IMG/VR virus record: IMGVR_UViG_3300027719_000013
Location: 1 to 39,528 of that record
Source of the DNA: a virus
Length of the DNA stretch: 39,528 nt
Reading direction: 5' to 3' (one strand)
The notes beneath the pieces are model-generated. The model was not told the DNA's origin. It worked only from the letters and a program-made list of their open reading frames with translations, and did no database searches. Shown here in pieces: positions 15,891 through 23,723 of this stretch. Made by a program: the position numbers and the translations under genes. How positions within the stretch are numbered: position 1 is the stretch's first letter; every line of letters starts with the position of its first letter.

Positions 15891-16604
15891 ATGACAGACT
15901 TTTTTGACAATAAGGAAGAAGGCAACGCCACAGGCGAAGGAATGATTAAAATTGGAGACCAAGAGTTTTCAATGGAAGAAGCTCAAGAATTTATTAATTT
16001 AGGTAAACAGACTAAAGATATTGAGACTAAATACAATACTAAGATGGATCGTGTTTACCCAGAATTTATTAAGACTACCCAAGAACTTAAAGAGGCTAAA
16101 GAATATAAAGAAAAATTTACAGCTTTAGAACAACAGATTGAACAACAGAAACTTGGTAGCCAAGGTCTTAGTGAACAACAGATTTCAGAAGCTAGAGAAC
16201 AACTCTACGCTATAATGGGTGGTAAACCACTTACTGATAAAGATGCTGACGCTTGGTATCAACAAAGACGACAACAAGAAAAGTTAATGGAAAGTATTGA
16301 TACTGGAGTTACTTCATTATTAGCTGATGTTAGAAAAGATGGTAAACCAGAAGTATCCAGAGAAGAACTATTATCATTCATGGGTGAAAATAATATTAGT
16401 AAAGCAGATATTGCTTACAAGATTATGAAAGAAAAAGAACTTGATGACTGGAGAATGGATAAATTAAGTAAAGGTAAAAAATCAGGACTATTCACAATTA
16501 GTAATTCACAAGCTGGTAGTAAACAACCAGTTGATGTTAGACCTAATAGCCAAAACTTAGAGGCTATGGTTTCCGAAGCTTTAAGTGGAAACCCAGAATA
16601 TTAA
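15891..16604 (+). CDS. Scaffolding protein (probable)
   Basis: 237 residues, acidic and Gln/Glu/Lys-rich, directly before the coat gene. The centre (about 40-100) is a predicted coiled coil; the C-terminal part after 190 is basic and unstructured, as in scaffolds that bind coat protein with a basic tail. No protease domain is seen. It should guide procapsid assembly and leave before or during packaging. The call rests on composition and position. Confidence 0.7.
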   Translation: MTDFFDNKEEGNATGEGMIKIGDQEFSMEEAQEFINLGKQTKDIETKYNTKMDRVYPEFIKTTQELKEAKEYKEKFTALEQQIEQQKLGSQGLSEQQISEAREQLYAIMGGKPLTDKDADAWYQQRRQQEKLMESIDTGVTSLLADVRKDGKPEVSREELLSFMGENNISKADIAYKIMKEKELDDWRMDKLSKGKKSGLFTISNSQAGSKQPVDVRPNSQNLEAMVSEALSGNPEY

Positions 16605-16622
16605 AACTCATTTACATTAATT

Positions 16623-16661
16623 ATGAGAAATCTACAAGGAGGTGAAAAATTTACAAAATAA
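16623..16661 (+). other. Twelve-codon frame with embedded perfect Shine-Dalgarno, coat leader
   Basis: ATG at 16623 opens MRNLQGGEKFTK and a stop. AAGGAGGTG at 16636-16644 is the best anti-16S match in this leader, yet no start codon lies 5-12 bases after it. Confidence 0.4.
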
Positions 16662-16684
16662 CGAATAATTCATAAATCGTTATT
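16657..16684 (+). promoter_or_regulatory. Hairpin between distant Shine-Dalgarno and coat start
   Basis: AATAACGA (16657-16664) and TCGTTATT (16677-16684) pair perfectly (8 bp, 12-base loop). The coat ATG is seven bases further. When folded, the hairpin shortens the path from the Shine-Dalgarno at 16636-16644 to the ATG at 16692. Confidence 0.6.
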
Positions 16685-16691
16685 AAAAATT

Positions 16692-17942
16692 ATGACAATT
16701 CAACTTAGTGATGTTTCAAATGCTTTACAAAAAGTTATTATGCCTTTTATTCAGGATAATTTACCAAAACAAACAATTCTTTTAGATCAAATCAAAAGAA
16801 ATCAAGGAGTTACTTTCATGAATGACAATTTTTACGCTCCAATCAGGACTTCTCGTCATGGTGGTGTTGTGAATTTAGCCAATGATAGTTCTTCTTTATT
16901 GACTGGTAAATCCTCTATTGGGCAAGCTTCTGTAGGTGTGAAAATCTTAACTGGCACATTCGATATAACGAAGTTGGCCATGGATGCTACCAAAACGTCT
17001 AAAGGCGCAGTGGAAAACCAACTGGTCTTTCAGGCTAAAAGTTTAGCTACAGATTTCTCAAGAAGCATAAATAGACAATATTATTCCGATGGTGTCGGTA
17101 TAGTATCAGAATCCGCTGGATCAACCGGTGCTGGAACTTTCACAGTTCGTGCTCCATCTGCTTCATTAGACGATGGCCGATCTGTTTTCTATGGTTCAGT
17201 CAATGGTGATATCCAACCTACTAAATACTTAGTCCCAGGACAAATTATTGGTATAGGAACTGCTGCTGCTTTAGTTGGTACTATTTCAACTGTTACCCCT
17301 TCTGATGGAGGTGGTACTATCGTTTTAACTGGTACTCAAGAAGCTGTCGCTGCTGATGCTATCTACATTCTTGATGGAAGTGGTGCAGGTGCTGGTACTT
17401 CTGAAATTCAGGGTATTCGTGCTGCTCTCTCCACCTCGACTGGTACTTCCACCTATGCGGGTGTTGCTAGATCAACTGTTGGTTGGACTCCTCAATTAGG
17501 TACTGCTTCTGAAACACTTACTTTAAGTGCTATCGAAAGTGTTTACCTTTCTGCTCGTGAGTACTCTCAAATGGGTGATCGATATGCTATCTTTATGAAC
17601 AAAACTCTCTATAAAAAATACGGTGATTTACTTACCGCTTTGCGTAGAACTGTTAATGCTACCGAATTACTCGGTGGATGGACAGGTCTTGAATTTGCTG
17701 CTGGTGCTGGTAATATCGGAGTCTTCTTAGACTATGATGTACCAGATGGTGAGGTATTAGTTATCAATTTAGATTCTTGGACCGTGTGTCAAGTTTCTGA
17801 TATGAACTGGTTAGAAGATCCTTCTTCTGCCCTTACTCGAAGACCTGACAAAATTTCTTATCAAGCTACTATGGCTTGGTTCACAAATTTAATCTGTCTT
17901 TGTCCTGCCGCAAATGGACGTTTAGTTCAAAAGAAAGGCTAA
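16692..17942 (+). CDS. Major capsid protein
   Basis: 416 residues, near the P22 coat length (430). Position after the scaffold, the SVGVKILTGTFDITKLAMDA region, and the C-terminal SYQATMAWFTNLICLCPAANGRLV end fit an HK97-fold coat protein. Residues about 145-235 are Gly/Thr-rich beta sequence (GTFTVRAPSASL to VAADAIYILDGSG) and look like an inserted domain comparable to the I-domain of P22 coat; this is inference. No near ribosome-binding site is present; see the hairpin entry. Confidence 0.85.
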   Translation: MTIQLSDVSNALQKVIMPFIQDNLPKQTILLDQIKRNQGVTFMNDNFYAPIRTSRHGGVVNLANDSSSLLTGKSSIGQASVGVKILTGTFDITKLAMDATKTSKGAVENQLVFQAKSLATDFSRSINRQYYSDGVGIVSESAGSTGAGTFTVRAPSASLDDGRSVFYGSVNGDIQPTKYLVPGQIIGIGTAAALVGTISTVTPSDGGGTIVLTGTQEAVAADAIYILDGSGAGAGTSEIQGIRAALSTSTGTSTYAGVARSTVGWTPQLGTASETLTLSAIESVYLSAREYSQMGDRYAIFMNKTLYKKYGDLLTALRRTVNATELLGGWTGLEFAAGAGNIGVFLDYDVPDGEVLVINLDSWTVCQVSDMNWLEDPSSALTRRPDKISYQATMAWFTNLICLCPAANGRLVQKKG

Positions 17943-17944
17943 AA

Positions 17945-18043
17945 ATGGCGTTTTGGGGTGCGTCAGTTAAGATTGATATAGGCATTTGCCAAACTTATAA
18001 AATATCATTCACACCCCTATCTGGAAGGATAGGTGTAAGCTAG
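17945..18043 (+). CDS. Possible 32-residue peptide after the coat gene
   Basis: An open frame starting two bases after the coat stop: MAFWGASVKIDIG then TYKISFTPLSGRIG. Composition is ordinary for a protein, and it fills most of the gap. Its stop codon lies in the stem of the hairpin described next. No ribosome-binding site is seen. Confidence 0.3.
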   Translation: MAFWGASVKIDIGICQTYKISFTPLSGRIGVS

Positions 18044-18064
18044 AGTTCGACTCTCTAGCCTTCC
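18023..18064 (+). other. T-arm-like double stem before 18068
   Basis: GCTAGAG/CTCTAGC (18039-18045 with 18053-18059) encloses the loop TTCGACT, and GGAAG/CTTCC (18023-18027 with 18060-18064) stacks outside. The loop and stem resemble a tRNA T-arm, but there is no D-arm or anticodon arm. The GGAAG strand can instead be the loop of the competing stem CCTATC/GATAGG just upstream. It may be a small translation switch. Confidence 0.35.
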
Positions 18065-18067
18065 ACT

Positions 18068-18394
18068 ATGGATTTACTTACAAAAGATGATCTACTTTTA
18101 ACTAATAAATATGGCGTCTTACCAGACCCAGATTTCAATGCGAAAAAAAACAAGGAAATAATAGATAAATCTATTAAGAAATATGAAGATGCCAGAGCTT
18201 TGAAACAAAAGTTATGGAATGAAAGTATGAGAGATAGAGCTGATGCTACTGCTATGTTTTTAAAACACGTTGATAATGGTAAACACAATGATGTTCTTAA
18301 ATATTTTGGTCGCCAAGAATTAGCAAGACTAAGAGGAGAGGACATATTGACTCAGTTAAAAGGTTCAGTATTTTCAAAAAATGGCAAGGCATAA
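18068..18394 (+). CDS. Hypothetical helical protein after coat
   Basis: 108 residues, Lys/Asp-rich and helical. It begins MDLLTKDDLL and contains NKEIIDKSIKKYEDARALKQK, a probable coiled coil. No family is recognised. Position between the coat and a beta-rich virion protein suggests a minor head protein. The start lies four bases after the double stem and has no Shine-Dalgarno. Confidence 0.55.
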   Translation: MDLLTKDDLLLTNKYGVLPDPDFNAKKNKEIIDKSIKKYEDARALKQKLWNESMRDRADATAMFLKHVDNGKHNDVLKYFGRQELARLRGEDILTQLKGSVFSKNGKA

Positions 18395-18533
18395 TAAAAA
18401 TGCCAGAAGGATGCATTATAACCACTTATCTTTTAGAAAAATGTGTACTATGGCCGGAATAAATCCAATACAAAGAATTAAACTAATACGTTTAATTAAA
18501 GGAGGTGCAGAAAATACAAGTAAAAGTGAATAA
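18381..18533 (+). CDS. Small basic protein
   Basis: 50 residues, strongly basic (MARHNKNARRMHYNHL at the start; QRIKLIRLIK later). It overlaps the previous gene by 14 bases. It may bind nucleic acid or the inner capsid; nothing more can be said. Confidence 0.45.
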   Translation: MARHNKNARRMHYNHLSFRKMCTMAGINPIQRIKLIRLIKGGAENTSKSE

Positions 18534-18553
18534 ATAAACTTTTACTAATAAAT

Positions 18554-19243
18554 ATGGGTGGATTAATTAAACATTATCCTGATATTACCTTTTCGGGTAA
18601 TAAAGTTCAGGCTGCCGAAATGGATAGATACGATGTCTATTCTATAAATAGACCTTATCCTGCTGCTGCTGCTGGTTCTGTAACTCAATGGTTTGGAACT
18701 GCTGTAGGTACTTCAACTCAAACTCCTACTTATGGAGTAATCAATCTAAAAGCTGATTACCCTCGTAATTTGAGAATGGTTATTACCTGTGCTGCTGGTT
18801 CAACTAAAGGTGGTACTGCTGTCTTTACTGGTAAAGATCAATTTGGAAATACTCAAACTGAATCTTTAGGTATTGCTGTTGCTGCTGATGGTGGAACTGC
18901 TATTGGTACTAAAGTCTTTGCTGAAGTTTCTTCTGCAAGTGTAACCTTGGGTACTTCAAATGCTGGAAACGGTACTGTTTCTGTCGCTGGAGATGTAGTT
19001 GGAACTACTGCTCTTTTTGGACTTCCTGTTAAATTGGGAGGTACTTCAGATGTTAAAAATATCTGTTGGATTCAAAATGGTGCTCCAGTTTCGGTGAACG
19101 GAGGCACAATTGCTGCTTTCGTTGACGTTCCTACTAGCTCTATTAAAGCTGCTAAAACCATTGATGGTACAACTTACTGTCAAGTCTGGGTTAAATCAAC
19201 TGCTGATAATAGCAATTTAGGTAACGATACTTGTAATTGGTAA
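18554..19243 (+). CDS. Beta-rich virion protein, probable decoration protein
   Basis: 229 residues, Gly/Ala/Thr/Val-rich. After an N-terminal arm (MGGLIKHYPDITFSGNKVQ) the sequence shows RNLRMVITCAAGSTKGGTAVFTGKDQFGN pattern strands typical of phage head decoration proteins, where induced strands alternate with Gly-Thr turns. It closes the head operon and is followed by a strong terminator. The precise role is inferred from its place beside the coat gene. Confidence 0.55.
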   Translation: MGGLIKHYPDITFSGNKVQAAEMDRYDVYSINRPYPAAAAGSVTQWFGTAVGTSTQTPTYGVINLKADYPRNLRMVITCAAGSTKGGTAVFTGKDQFGNTQTESLGIAVAADGGTAIGTKVFAEVSSASVTLGTSNAGNGTVSVAGDVVGTTALFGLPVKLGGTSDVKNICWIQNGAPVSVNGGTIAAFVDVPTSSIKAAKTIDGTTYCQVWVKSTADNSNLGNDTCNW

Positions 19244-19262
19244 TAATTACAGTAAAACAATT

Positions 19263-19296
19263 ATGCCTCTGAAAGGGGGCATTTTTGTTGTTTTTT
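19263..19296 (+). terminator. Rho-independent terminator ending the head operon
   Basis: Stem ATGCCTCT/GGGGGCAT (8 bp with G-T pairs) around a GAAA loop, followed by a T-rich run (tttttgttgtttttt). It separates the head genes from sugar cargo block 3. Confidence 0.85.
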
Positions 19297-19300
19297 AATA

Positions 19301-19309
19301 TGCTATAAT
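19301..19309 (+). promoter_or_regulatory. Extended -10 promoter, leaderless, for cargo block 3
   Basis: TGcTATAAT with TATAAT at 19304-19309, seven bases before ATG 19317 and eight bases after the terminator T-run. A terminator and promoter back to back is the classical mark of an inserted moron. Confidence 0.75.
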
Positions 19310-19316
19310 ACAGTCA

Positions 19317-19949
19317 ATGAAGGGAATCTTTTATAATGAATGGGAAGGGAGTTTTATACCCGACATTCTTAAAGAAATTTATACAGATAAAATATTCGAA
19401 CCATACTTTTTGGGCAAGAAAGATTTGACCATATTAGACGTGGGAGCAAACATTGGATTGACTACTAATTACTTTTCAAAATACGGTAAGGTTTACTCAA
19501 TTGAACCAGCTCAAGAGTCTTTTAATTGTCTTAAAAAAACAATAGAAAATAATGAGCTAAACGCTGTCCCTATCCAATATGCTATCTCTAGTAAAAATGG
19601 AGAAGCAACTTTTTACCACAATAAAAATAATTCGACTGCAAATTCATTTTTCAAGGAACTACAGGACGGAGATACAGAAATCGTTAAAACTAGGACACTT
19701 GGTGAAGTCTTTAAAGAATATGCCATAGAACACGTTGATTTTATGAAGATTGATGTTGAAGGTGCTGAATTTGACATACTAGGACATGATTCTTTTAGTG
19801 AAGTGGCTGATAATATAGATATTATAATGGGTGAAATACATTCTTGGACAAATCGTAACCCTGGACAGATATATCAAGCATTACAAAATAGAGGTTTTAA
19901 AGTTAGAAAGGTTAATAGCGATGCTAATATCTTCTATGCAGAAAGATAA
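19317..19949 (+). CDS. FkbM-family methyltransferase (copy 2)
   Basis: 210 residues. SAM motif ILDVGANIGLTT (about 39-50) and hallmark HVDFMKIDVEGAEFDILG (about 137-154). It resembles the protein at 6829 over these motifs, but the rest is diverged. It likely O-methylates a sugar built or displayed through the two following glycosyltransferases. It overlaps the next gene. Confidence 0.85.
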   Translation: MKGIFYNEWEGSFIPDILKEIYTDKIFEPYFLGKKDLTILDVGANIGLTTNYFSKYGKVYSIEPAQESFNCLKKTIENNELNAVPIQYAISSKNGEATFYHNKNNSTANSFFKELQDGDTEIVKTRTLGEVFKEYAIEHVDFMKIDVEGAEFDILGHDSFSEVADNIDIIMGEIHSWTNRNPGQIYQALQNRGFKVRKVNSDANIFYAER

Positions 19950-20670
19950 AGTAATTGTTTTTACTATTGCTGATTCAAATAATGAGCCATTAGCTAAATT
20001 ACTTGAGAAAAGTTTTAAACATTTTCATCCAGAAGTAGAATTTAAGATTTATGGTCAAAAAGAACTTAACGAAATAGGTTACAAGAATATACAAGATTTT
20101 TTTTATCGAGCAACACCATTTTTTGCCAAAGAATTAATCAAAAAATATGATTTGGTAGTTAAAATAGATGCAGATAGCGTTATTACATCCCCTATAAATG
20201 ATGTTTTTGATGATACAAGCTATGATGTTGGTATTGTATTAAATAATAACCGTTTAGAGCCTTTAGTGAAGTGTATTAATATCCCACCACAAATTTATGC
20301 TAATTGTGGTTTTGTTGCTATGCGTAGTAAAGAATTTATAGATCATTGGTGGGAATTATGTAATAGGTTTGTATTTAATGACTTTCAATTTAGAGAACAA
20401 GACTTACTTAATATTATGATTGTTTATGGAAACTATAATGTAGCAAATTTTGATGGTGGAACTAAATGGTATGGACTTTGTAGTAAAAGTGAATGGTCAA
20501 GATTTGAAATGCATGGCGGAAAAATAACTTGTCCAGGTGATATTACTTATAACCCAACTCAAAAAACTATTTGTTGTATTCATGCTGCTGGTGGTAATCA
20601 ACAAAAGTGGAATTGGGAAAAACAATTTAAACCAGAAGTCGTTAATTATTTAAAAGAGATAACAAAATGA
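19921..20670 (+). CDS. Glycosyltransferase, GT8-like
   Basis: About 249 residues from ATG 19921; ATG 19936 (MQKDKVIVF) is equally plausible, while the longer frame from 19831 lies inside the FkbM gene. VIVFTIADSNNEPLAKLLEKS opens a GT-A fold, KIDADSVI carries the DxD-type metal and nucleotide-sugar site, and NCGFVAMRSKEFIDHWW and the late HAAGGNQQKWNW follow the GT8/stealth-like pattern of a retained sugar-transfer pocket. It transfers a sugar from a nucleotide donor; donor and acceptor are unknown. Confidence 0.75.
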   Translation: MLISSMQKDKVIVFTIADSNNEPLAKLLEKSFKHFHPEVEFKIYGQKELNEIGYKNIQDFFYRATPFFAKELIKKYDLVVKIDADSVITSPINDVFDDTSYDVGIVLNNNRLEPLVKCINIPPQIYANCGFVAMRSKEFIDHWWELCNRFVFNDFQFREQDLLNIMIVYGNYNVANFDGGTKWYGLCSKSEWSRFEMHGGKITCPGDITYNPTQKTICCIHAAGGNQQKWNWEKQFKPEVVNYLKEITK

Positions 20671-21893
20671 AAGATAATACTTTTGTATCAGAAGGTCAGA
20701 CAGTAGTTAAAAATCGTTTCTACAAACCTGATCGTAAATTAAGAATCCATTGGAACTCCAATGCTGTTTTTGCACATAGTGGTTATGCTACTCAAAGTTA
20801 TTTAATAGTCTATGGACTTTTAAAAGCTGGGTTTCCTATTTGTCATACTGCTTTTTATGGTCTTGAAGGATCATCGGTAGTTTTAGATGGTCTTAAAATA
20901 TATCCTAAGATTGGTGATATGTGGGGTTCAGACGCTATGATTTATCATGCTAACGATTATAAAGCTGATGTAAACGTAAGTTTTCAAGATGCATGGCCTC
21001 TTAATCCACAAATGATGAAAGAAGTTAAAAATTGGATTGCTTATGTACCAATTGATTCTTCACCAGTTCATCCTGGAGTTTATGATCGTCTTAAACAGGC
21101 TTGGAAAGTTGTATCATTTGCAGAATTTGGTCGTAAGAGTTTAGCTGATATGGGTATGAGTTCTACTCTTATCTATCATGGTGTAGATGCTGATACTTAT
21201 AAACCACAAGATAAAATTGAATGTAGAAAAACTTTTGGATTACCAGAAGGAAAGTTTTGGTTTGGTATGGTAGCTGCTAATAAAGATAATCCACCTCGTA
21301 AATCATTTCAAGAGGTATTAGATGCTTTTGTTCCATTTCACAAAGCTCATCCAGAAGCTGCTATCTTAATGCAAACTCAAGTTAATAATCCTAGTGGATT
21401 TCCATTAAGAGATTATATTAAATATCTAGGACTTGAAGATAGTGTATTCTTTATTTCCGACTATGAATCTATGTTTAAACTTGATAGTGTTGCCATGTCA
21501 AAGTTTTTTAACTGCCTAGACTGTTTATTGTGTCCTTCTCAATCAGAAGGCTTCGGACTTCCCATAATTGAAGCCCAATCCTGCGGTGTACCTGTTATCA
21601 CTACTGATTGGACGGCTATGACGGAAAATATAATAGACAGGCAAACTGGCTACCTAGTCAAAGTTTCCGCCAAACGGTGGACAGCAGGTAACTGTTACTT
21701 CGGAGTTCCAGATACTAAAGACTTATTAGATAAAATGGAAAAGATATATGCTACTGATAGAGTCAAGATGGGACAAAACGCTAGAGAATATATACTCAGT
21801 AAATACGATTTTGATAAAGTATTACTTCCTAAGTGGATTAAATTCTTTGAAGATGTAGAAAAAGAAGTATATCCTTTGACAGAAAATAAATAG
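20667..21893 (+). CDS. Glycosyltransferase, GT4 family (GT-B fold)
   Basis: 408 residues. The GT4 signature is clear in the C-terminal half: CPSQSEGFGLPIIEAQSCG followed by VPVITTD, with the E(x7)E pair that binds the donor. The N-terminal half opens with LRIHWNSNAVFAHSGYATQS, similar to phage and bacterial glycosyltransferases that start from a Gly-rich acceptor loop. It is coupled to the GT8-like gene by a four-base overlap. With the FkbM enzyme it would extend and methylate a surface glycan or a virion protein glycan. Confidence 0.88.
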   Translation: MKDNTFVSEGQTVVKNRFYKPDRKLRIHWNSNAVFAHSGYATQSYLIVYGLLKAGFPICHTAFYGLEGSSVVLDGLKIYPKIGDMWGSDAMIYHANDYKADVNVSFQDAWPLNPQMMKEVKNWIAYVPIDSSPVHPGVYDRLKQAWKVVSFAEFGRKSLADMGMSSTLIYHGVDADTYKPQDKIECRKTFGLPEGKFWFGMVAANKDNPPRKSFQEVLDAFVPFHKAHPEAAILMQTQVNNPSGFPLRDYIKYLGLEDSVFFISDYESMFKLDSVAMSKFFNCLDCLLCPSQSEGFGLPIIEAQSCGVPVITTDWTAMTENIIDRQTGYLVKVSAKRWTAGNCYFGVPDTKDLLDKMEKIYATDRVKMGQNAREYILSKYDFDKVLLPKWIKFFEDVEKEVYPLTENK

Positions 21894-21902
21894 TTAAATA
21901 TT

Positions 21903-21932
21903 ATTTAGATAGTTAAAAATTATTATCTAAAT
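21903..21932 (+). promoter_or_regulatory. Hairpin touching the start of the next gene
   Basis: ATTTAGATA (21903-21911) and TATCTAAAT (21924-21932) pair perfectly (9 bp), ending two bases before ATG 21935. There is no T-run, so it is more likely a translation or processing element than a terminator. A half copy (atatttagatatt) lies in the leader at 27060. Confidence 0.55.
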
Positions 21933-21934
21933 AT

Positions 21935-22234
21935 ATGACACAACCAGTCGCTGCCTCTCAATACACAATTGTTTCAGGAACTGCAGCAGGAACTACAGTA
22001 ATTGCTGATAGACCAGCAAACTTAGTAAGAGTTTATATTCCAGCCAATAGAACAGGTACAGTTTCTGTATATGATTGTGCTACTGCCGCAGGAACTTCTG
22101 CTGCTAATGCTATAACAGATATTGCTTGTACAGTAGGATCTATTCCAACATCAATCGAGTTTGGAATATCTACTTATAAAGGAATAACTTGTGTAGTCGG
22201 TGGAACAACCAACGTCTTATTTGTTACAGATTAA
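21935..22234 (+). CDS. Small beta-rich virion protein
   Basis: 99 residues, Thr/Ala/Gly/Val-rich, alternating strands with VRVYIPANRTGTVSVYD and TSIEFGISTYKGITC. No family is recognised. It stands at the head of the tail gene run and may be a minor capsid or connector protein. Confidence 0.5.
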   Translation: MTQPVAASQYTIVSGTAAGTTVIADRPANLVRVYIPANRTGTVSVYDCATAAGTSAANAITDIACTVGSIPTSIEFGISTYKGITCVVGGTTNVLFVTD

Positions 22235-22249
22235 TTTAAAGTGTAAATT

Positions 22250-22585
22250 ATGATTTTAAAAACGAAGCCTTCTAATGCTTCAGTAATTTACACAAATTCA
22301 AGATACAGCGATAATGGACTTACTTTAAATTCTCCTGTTCCTTTAAATGCTCCTTATGAGTTAGGTGGTAGAGATTTAAAAATTGGTGCTAAACCAGAAT
22401 CAGCTTTGATTTGGAAAATAGAACCAACTAATGCTTCAAAATTTAGACAAAAACCAAATTCTGCATTACTATTAGGTAACAATCCATATAATGGAAGTAT
22501 ATTAAAAAATTATAACTATACTATTCCAGTTGGTAAAAATAGTGGACAACCAATGGGATTATTACTTTGTCTAACTTATCCATAA
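22250..22585 (+). CDS. Hypothetical tail-region protein
   Basis: 111 residues with a loose internal repeat: KTKPSNASVIYTNSRY, then KPESALIWKIEPTNASKF, then KPNSALLLGNNPYNGS, about 35-40 residues apart. Each unit has a K-P-(N/E)-S-A-L/I core, so the protein may consist of three similar small strands. Function unknown. Confidence 0.5.
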   Translation: MILKTKPSNASVIYTNSRYSDNGLTLNSPVPLNAPYELGGRDLKIGAKPESALIWKIEPTNASKFRQKPNSALLLGNNPYNGSILKNYNYTIPVGKNSGQPMGLLLCLTYP

Positions 22586-22586
22586 A

Positions 22587-23723
22587 ATGATAATACAACA
22601 ACCAAATCCAAATACAGACGGATTACAAAAAACATATTTAAGCACTTCTATTGGAACGGCTACATCACTTCCTGTAAAAAATATAAATTCGTTTACTGCC
22701 TCTTGGGGAATCCAAATAGGAGAAACTGGTGAAGAACAAGCTGAAGTTCAAGTATTAAGTGCTTCTACTCCATCTGGAACGGCTTTATCTATAATTGGGA
22801 CTACTTCTTATTCTCACCCTACTGATACTCCTGTCTATCCAATTATCTTTGATAAGGTTATTTTTAAAGTATCTACAAGTGGAACTTCTGGTACTGCTGT
22901 TGCTATTACAGATGGAACAGTTAATATCCAACCAGATAGTTTATTCACCCAATTCGATCATACTGCTGGAGCTGCTACTTATGCTTATAAAACCCAATTC
23001 TTTAATTCAATAACATCTGGTATTAGTGATGAATCAGCTTGGATTCTACCTGCTGGAAATTCACAATATTCTCTTTATAGAATCAGACAACGTATTAGAG
23101 ATAAACTATTTAATTCTGCTTTTGTTACTGATGATACTTTAACTGATTGGATAAACGAATGGAAAGATCAAATGACCAATACCGCTATTAAAGTAAACAA
23201 AGATTATGCTATTGGAACTATGAGTATTCCATTTACTGTTAATCAAGAGTTTGGAACTATTACTGCAACTGATTTTAAAAATATAAGAAGATTCTGGTTT
23301 ATAGATAATTCTGGTACATACTGTGTCAATCAAATAGATTCTACTGATTATAGACCAACTGATGTATTCTCTATATATCACCCAATCTGGTATTGGCAAG
23401 GTGATTCAACTTTTGGTATTAGACCTAATGAAAACTCTGGAACAGCTCAAATTCTTTATAGTAAATTAAACACTAATTTAGAAAGTGATAGTGATGAACT
23501 ACCAGTACCAATGAGAGGTTATACTAAATCTTTTATAGACTATGCTATGGCTCAAGCCTATATGAAAGATAATAATCAAGAAGCGGCTACTCCGTTTATG
23601 AATATGGCTGAAAACGAAAGATTAAAATTTGAAAAAGAGATAACTCCACGTCATGAATCTGGCCCAGAACTTATAAAAGCGTTAGAGCCAATCAGTGAAG
23701 ATGAGAGTTATTATTACTTCTAA
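22587..23723 (+). CDS. Head-tail adaptor-like protein
   Basis: 378 residues in two parts. Residues 1-150 are beta-rich with Gly-Thr turns. From about 155 (SLYRIRQRIRDKLFNS, then TDDTLTDWINEWKDQM) the sequence is helical and resembles the helical-bundle adaptors (gp4/gp6-like) that dock under the portal. The end is acidic and Tyr-rich. It overlaps the hub gene by one base. Order portal, coat, adaptor, hub fits podovirus tails. Confidence 0.65.
   Translation: MIIQQPNPNTDGLQKTYLSTSIGTATSLPVKNINSFTASWGIQIGETGEEQAEVQVLSASTPSGTALSIIGTTSYSHPTDTPVYPIIFDKVIFKVSTSGTSGTAVAITDGTVNIQPDSLFTQFDHTAGAATYAYKTQFFNSITSGISDESAWILPAGNSQYSLYRIRQRIRDKLFNSAFVTDDTLTDWINEWKDQMTNTAIKVNKDYAIGTMSIPFTVNQEFGTITATDFKNIRRFWFIDNSGTYCVNQIDSTDYRPTDVFSIYHPIWYWQGDSTFGIRPNENSGTAQILYSKLNTNLESDSDELPVPMRGYTKSFIDYAMAQAYMKDNNQEAATPFMNMAENERLKFEKEITPRHESGPELIKALEPISEDESYYYF

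Noticed and set aside
18023-18064. A second tRNA-like RNA by its T-arm loop TTCGACT
   Set aside because: Only 11 bases separate the outer stem from the T-like arm, so neither a D-arm nor an anticodon arm exists, and the outer strand has a competing hairpin. Listed only as a double stem.
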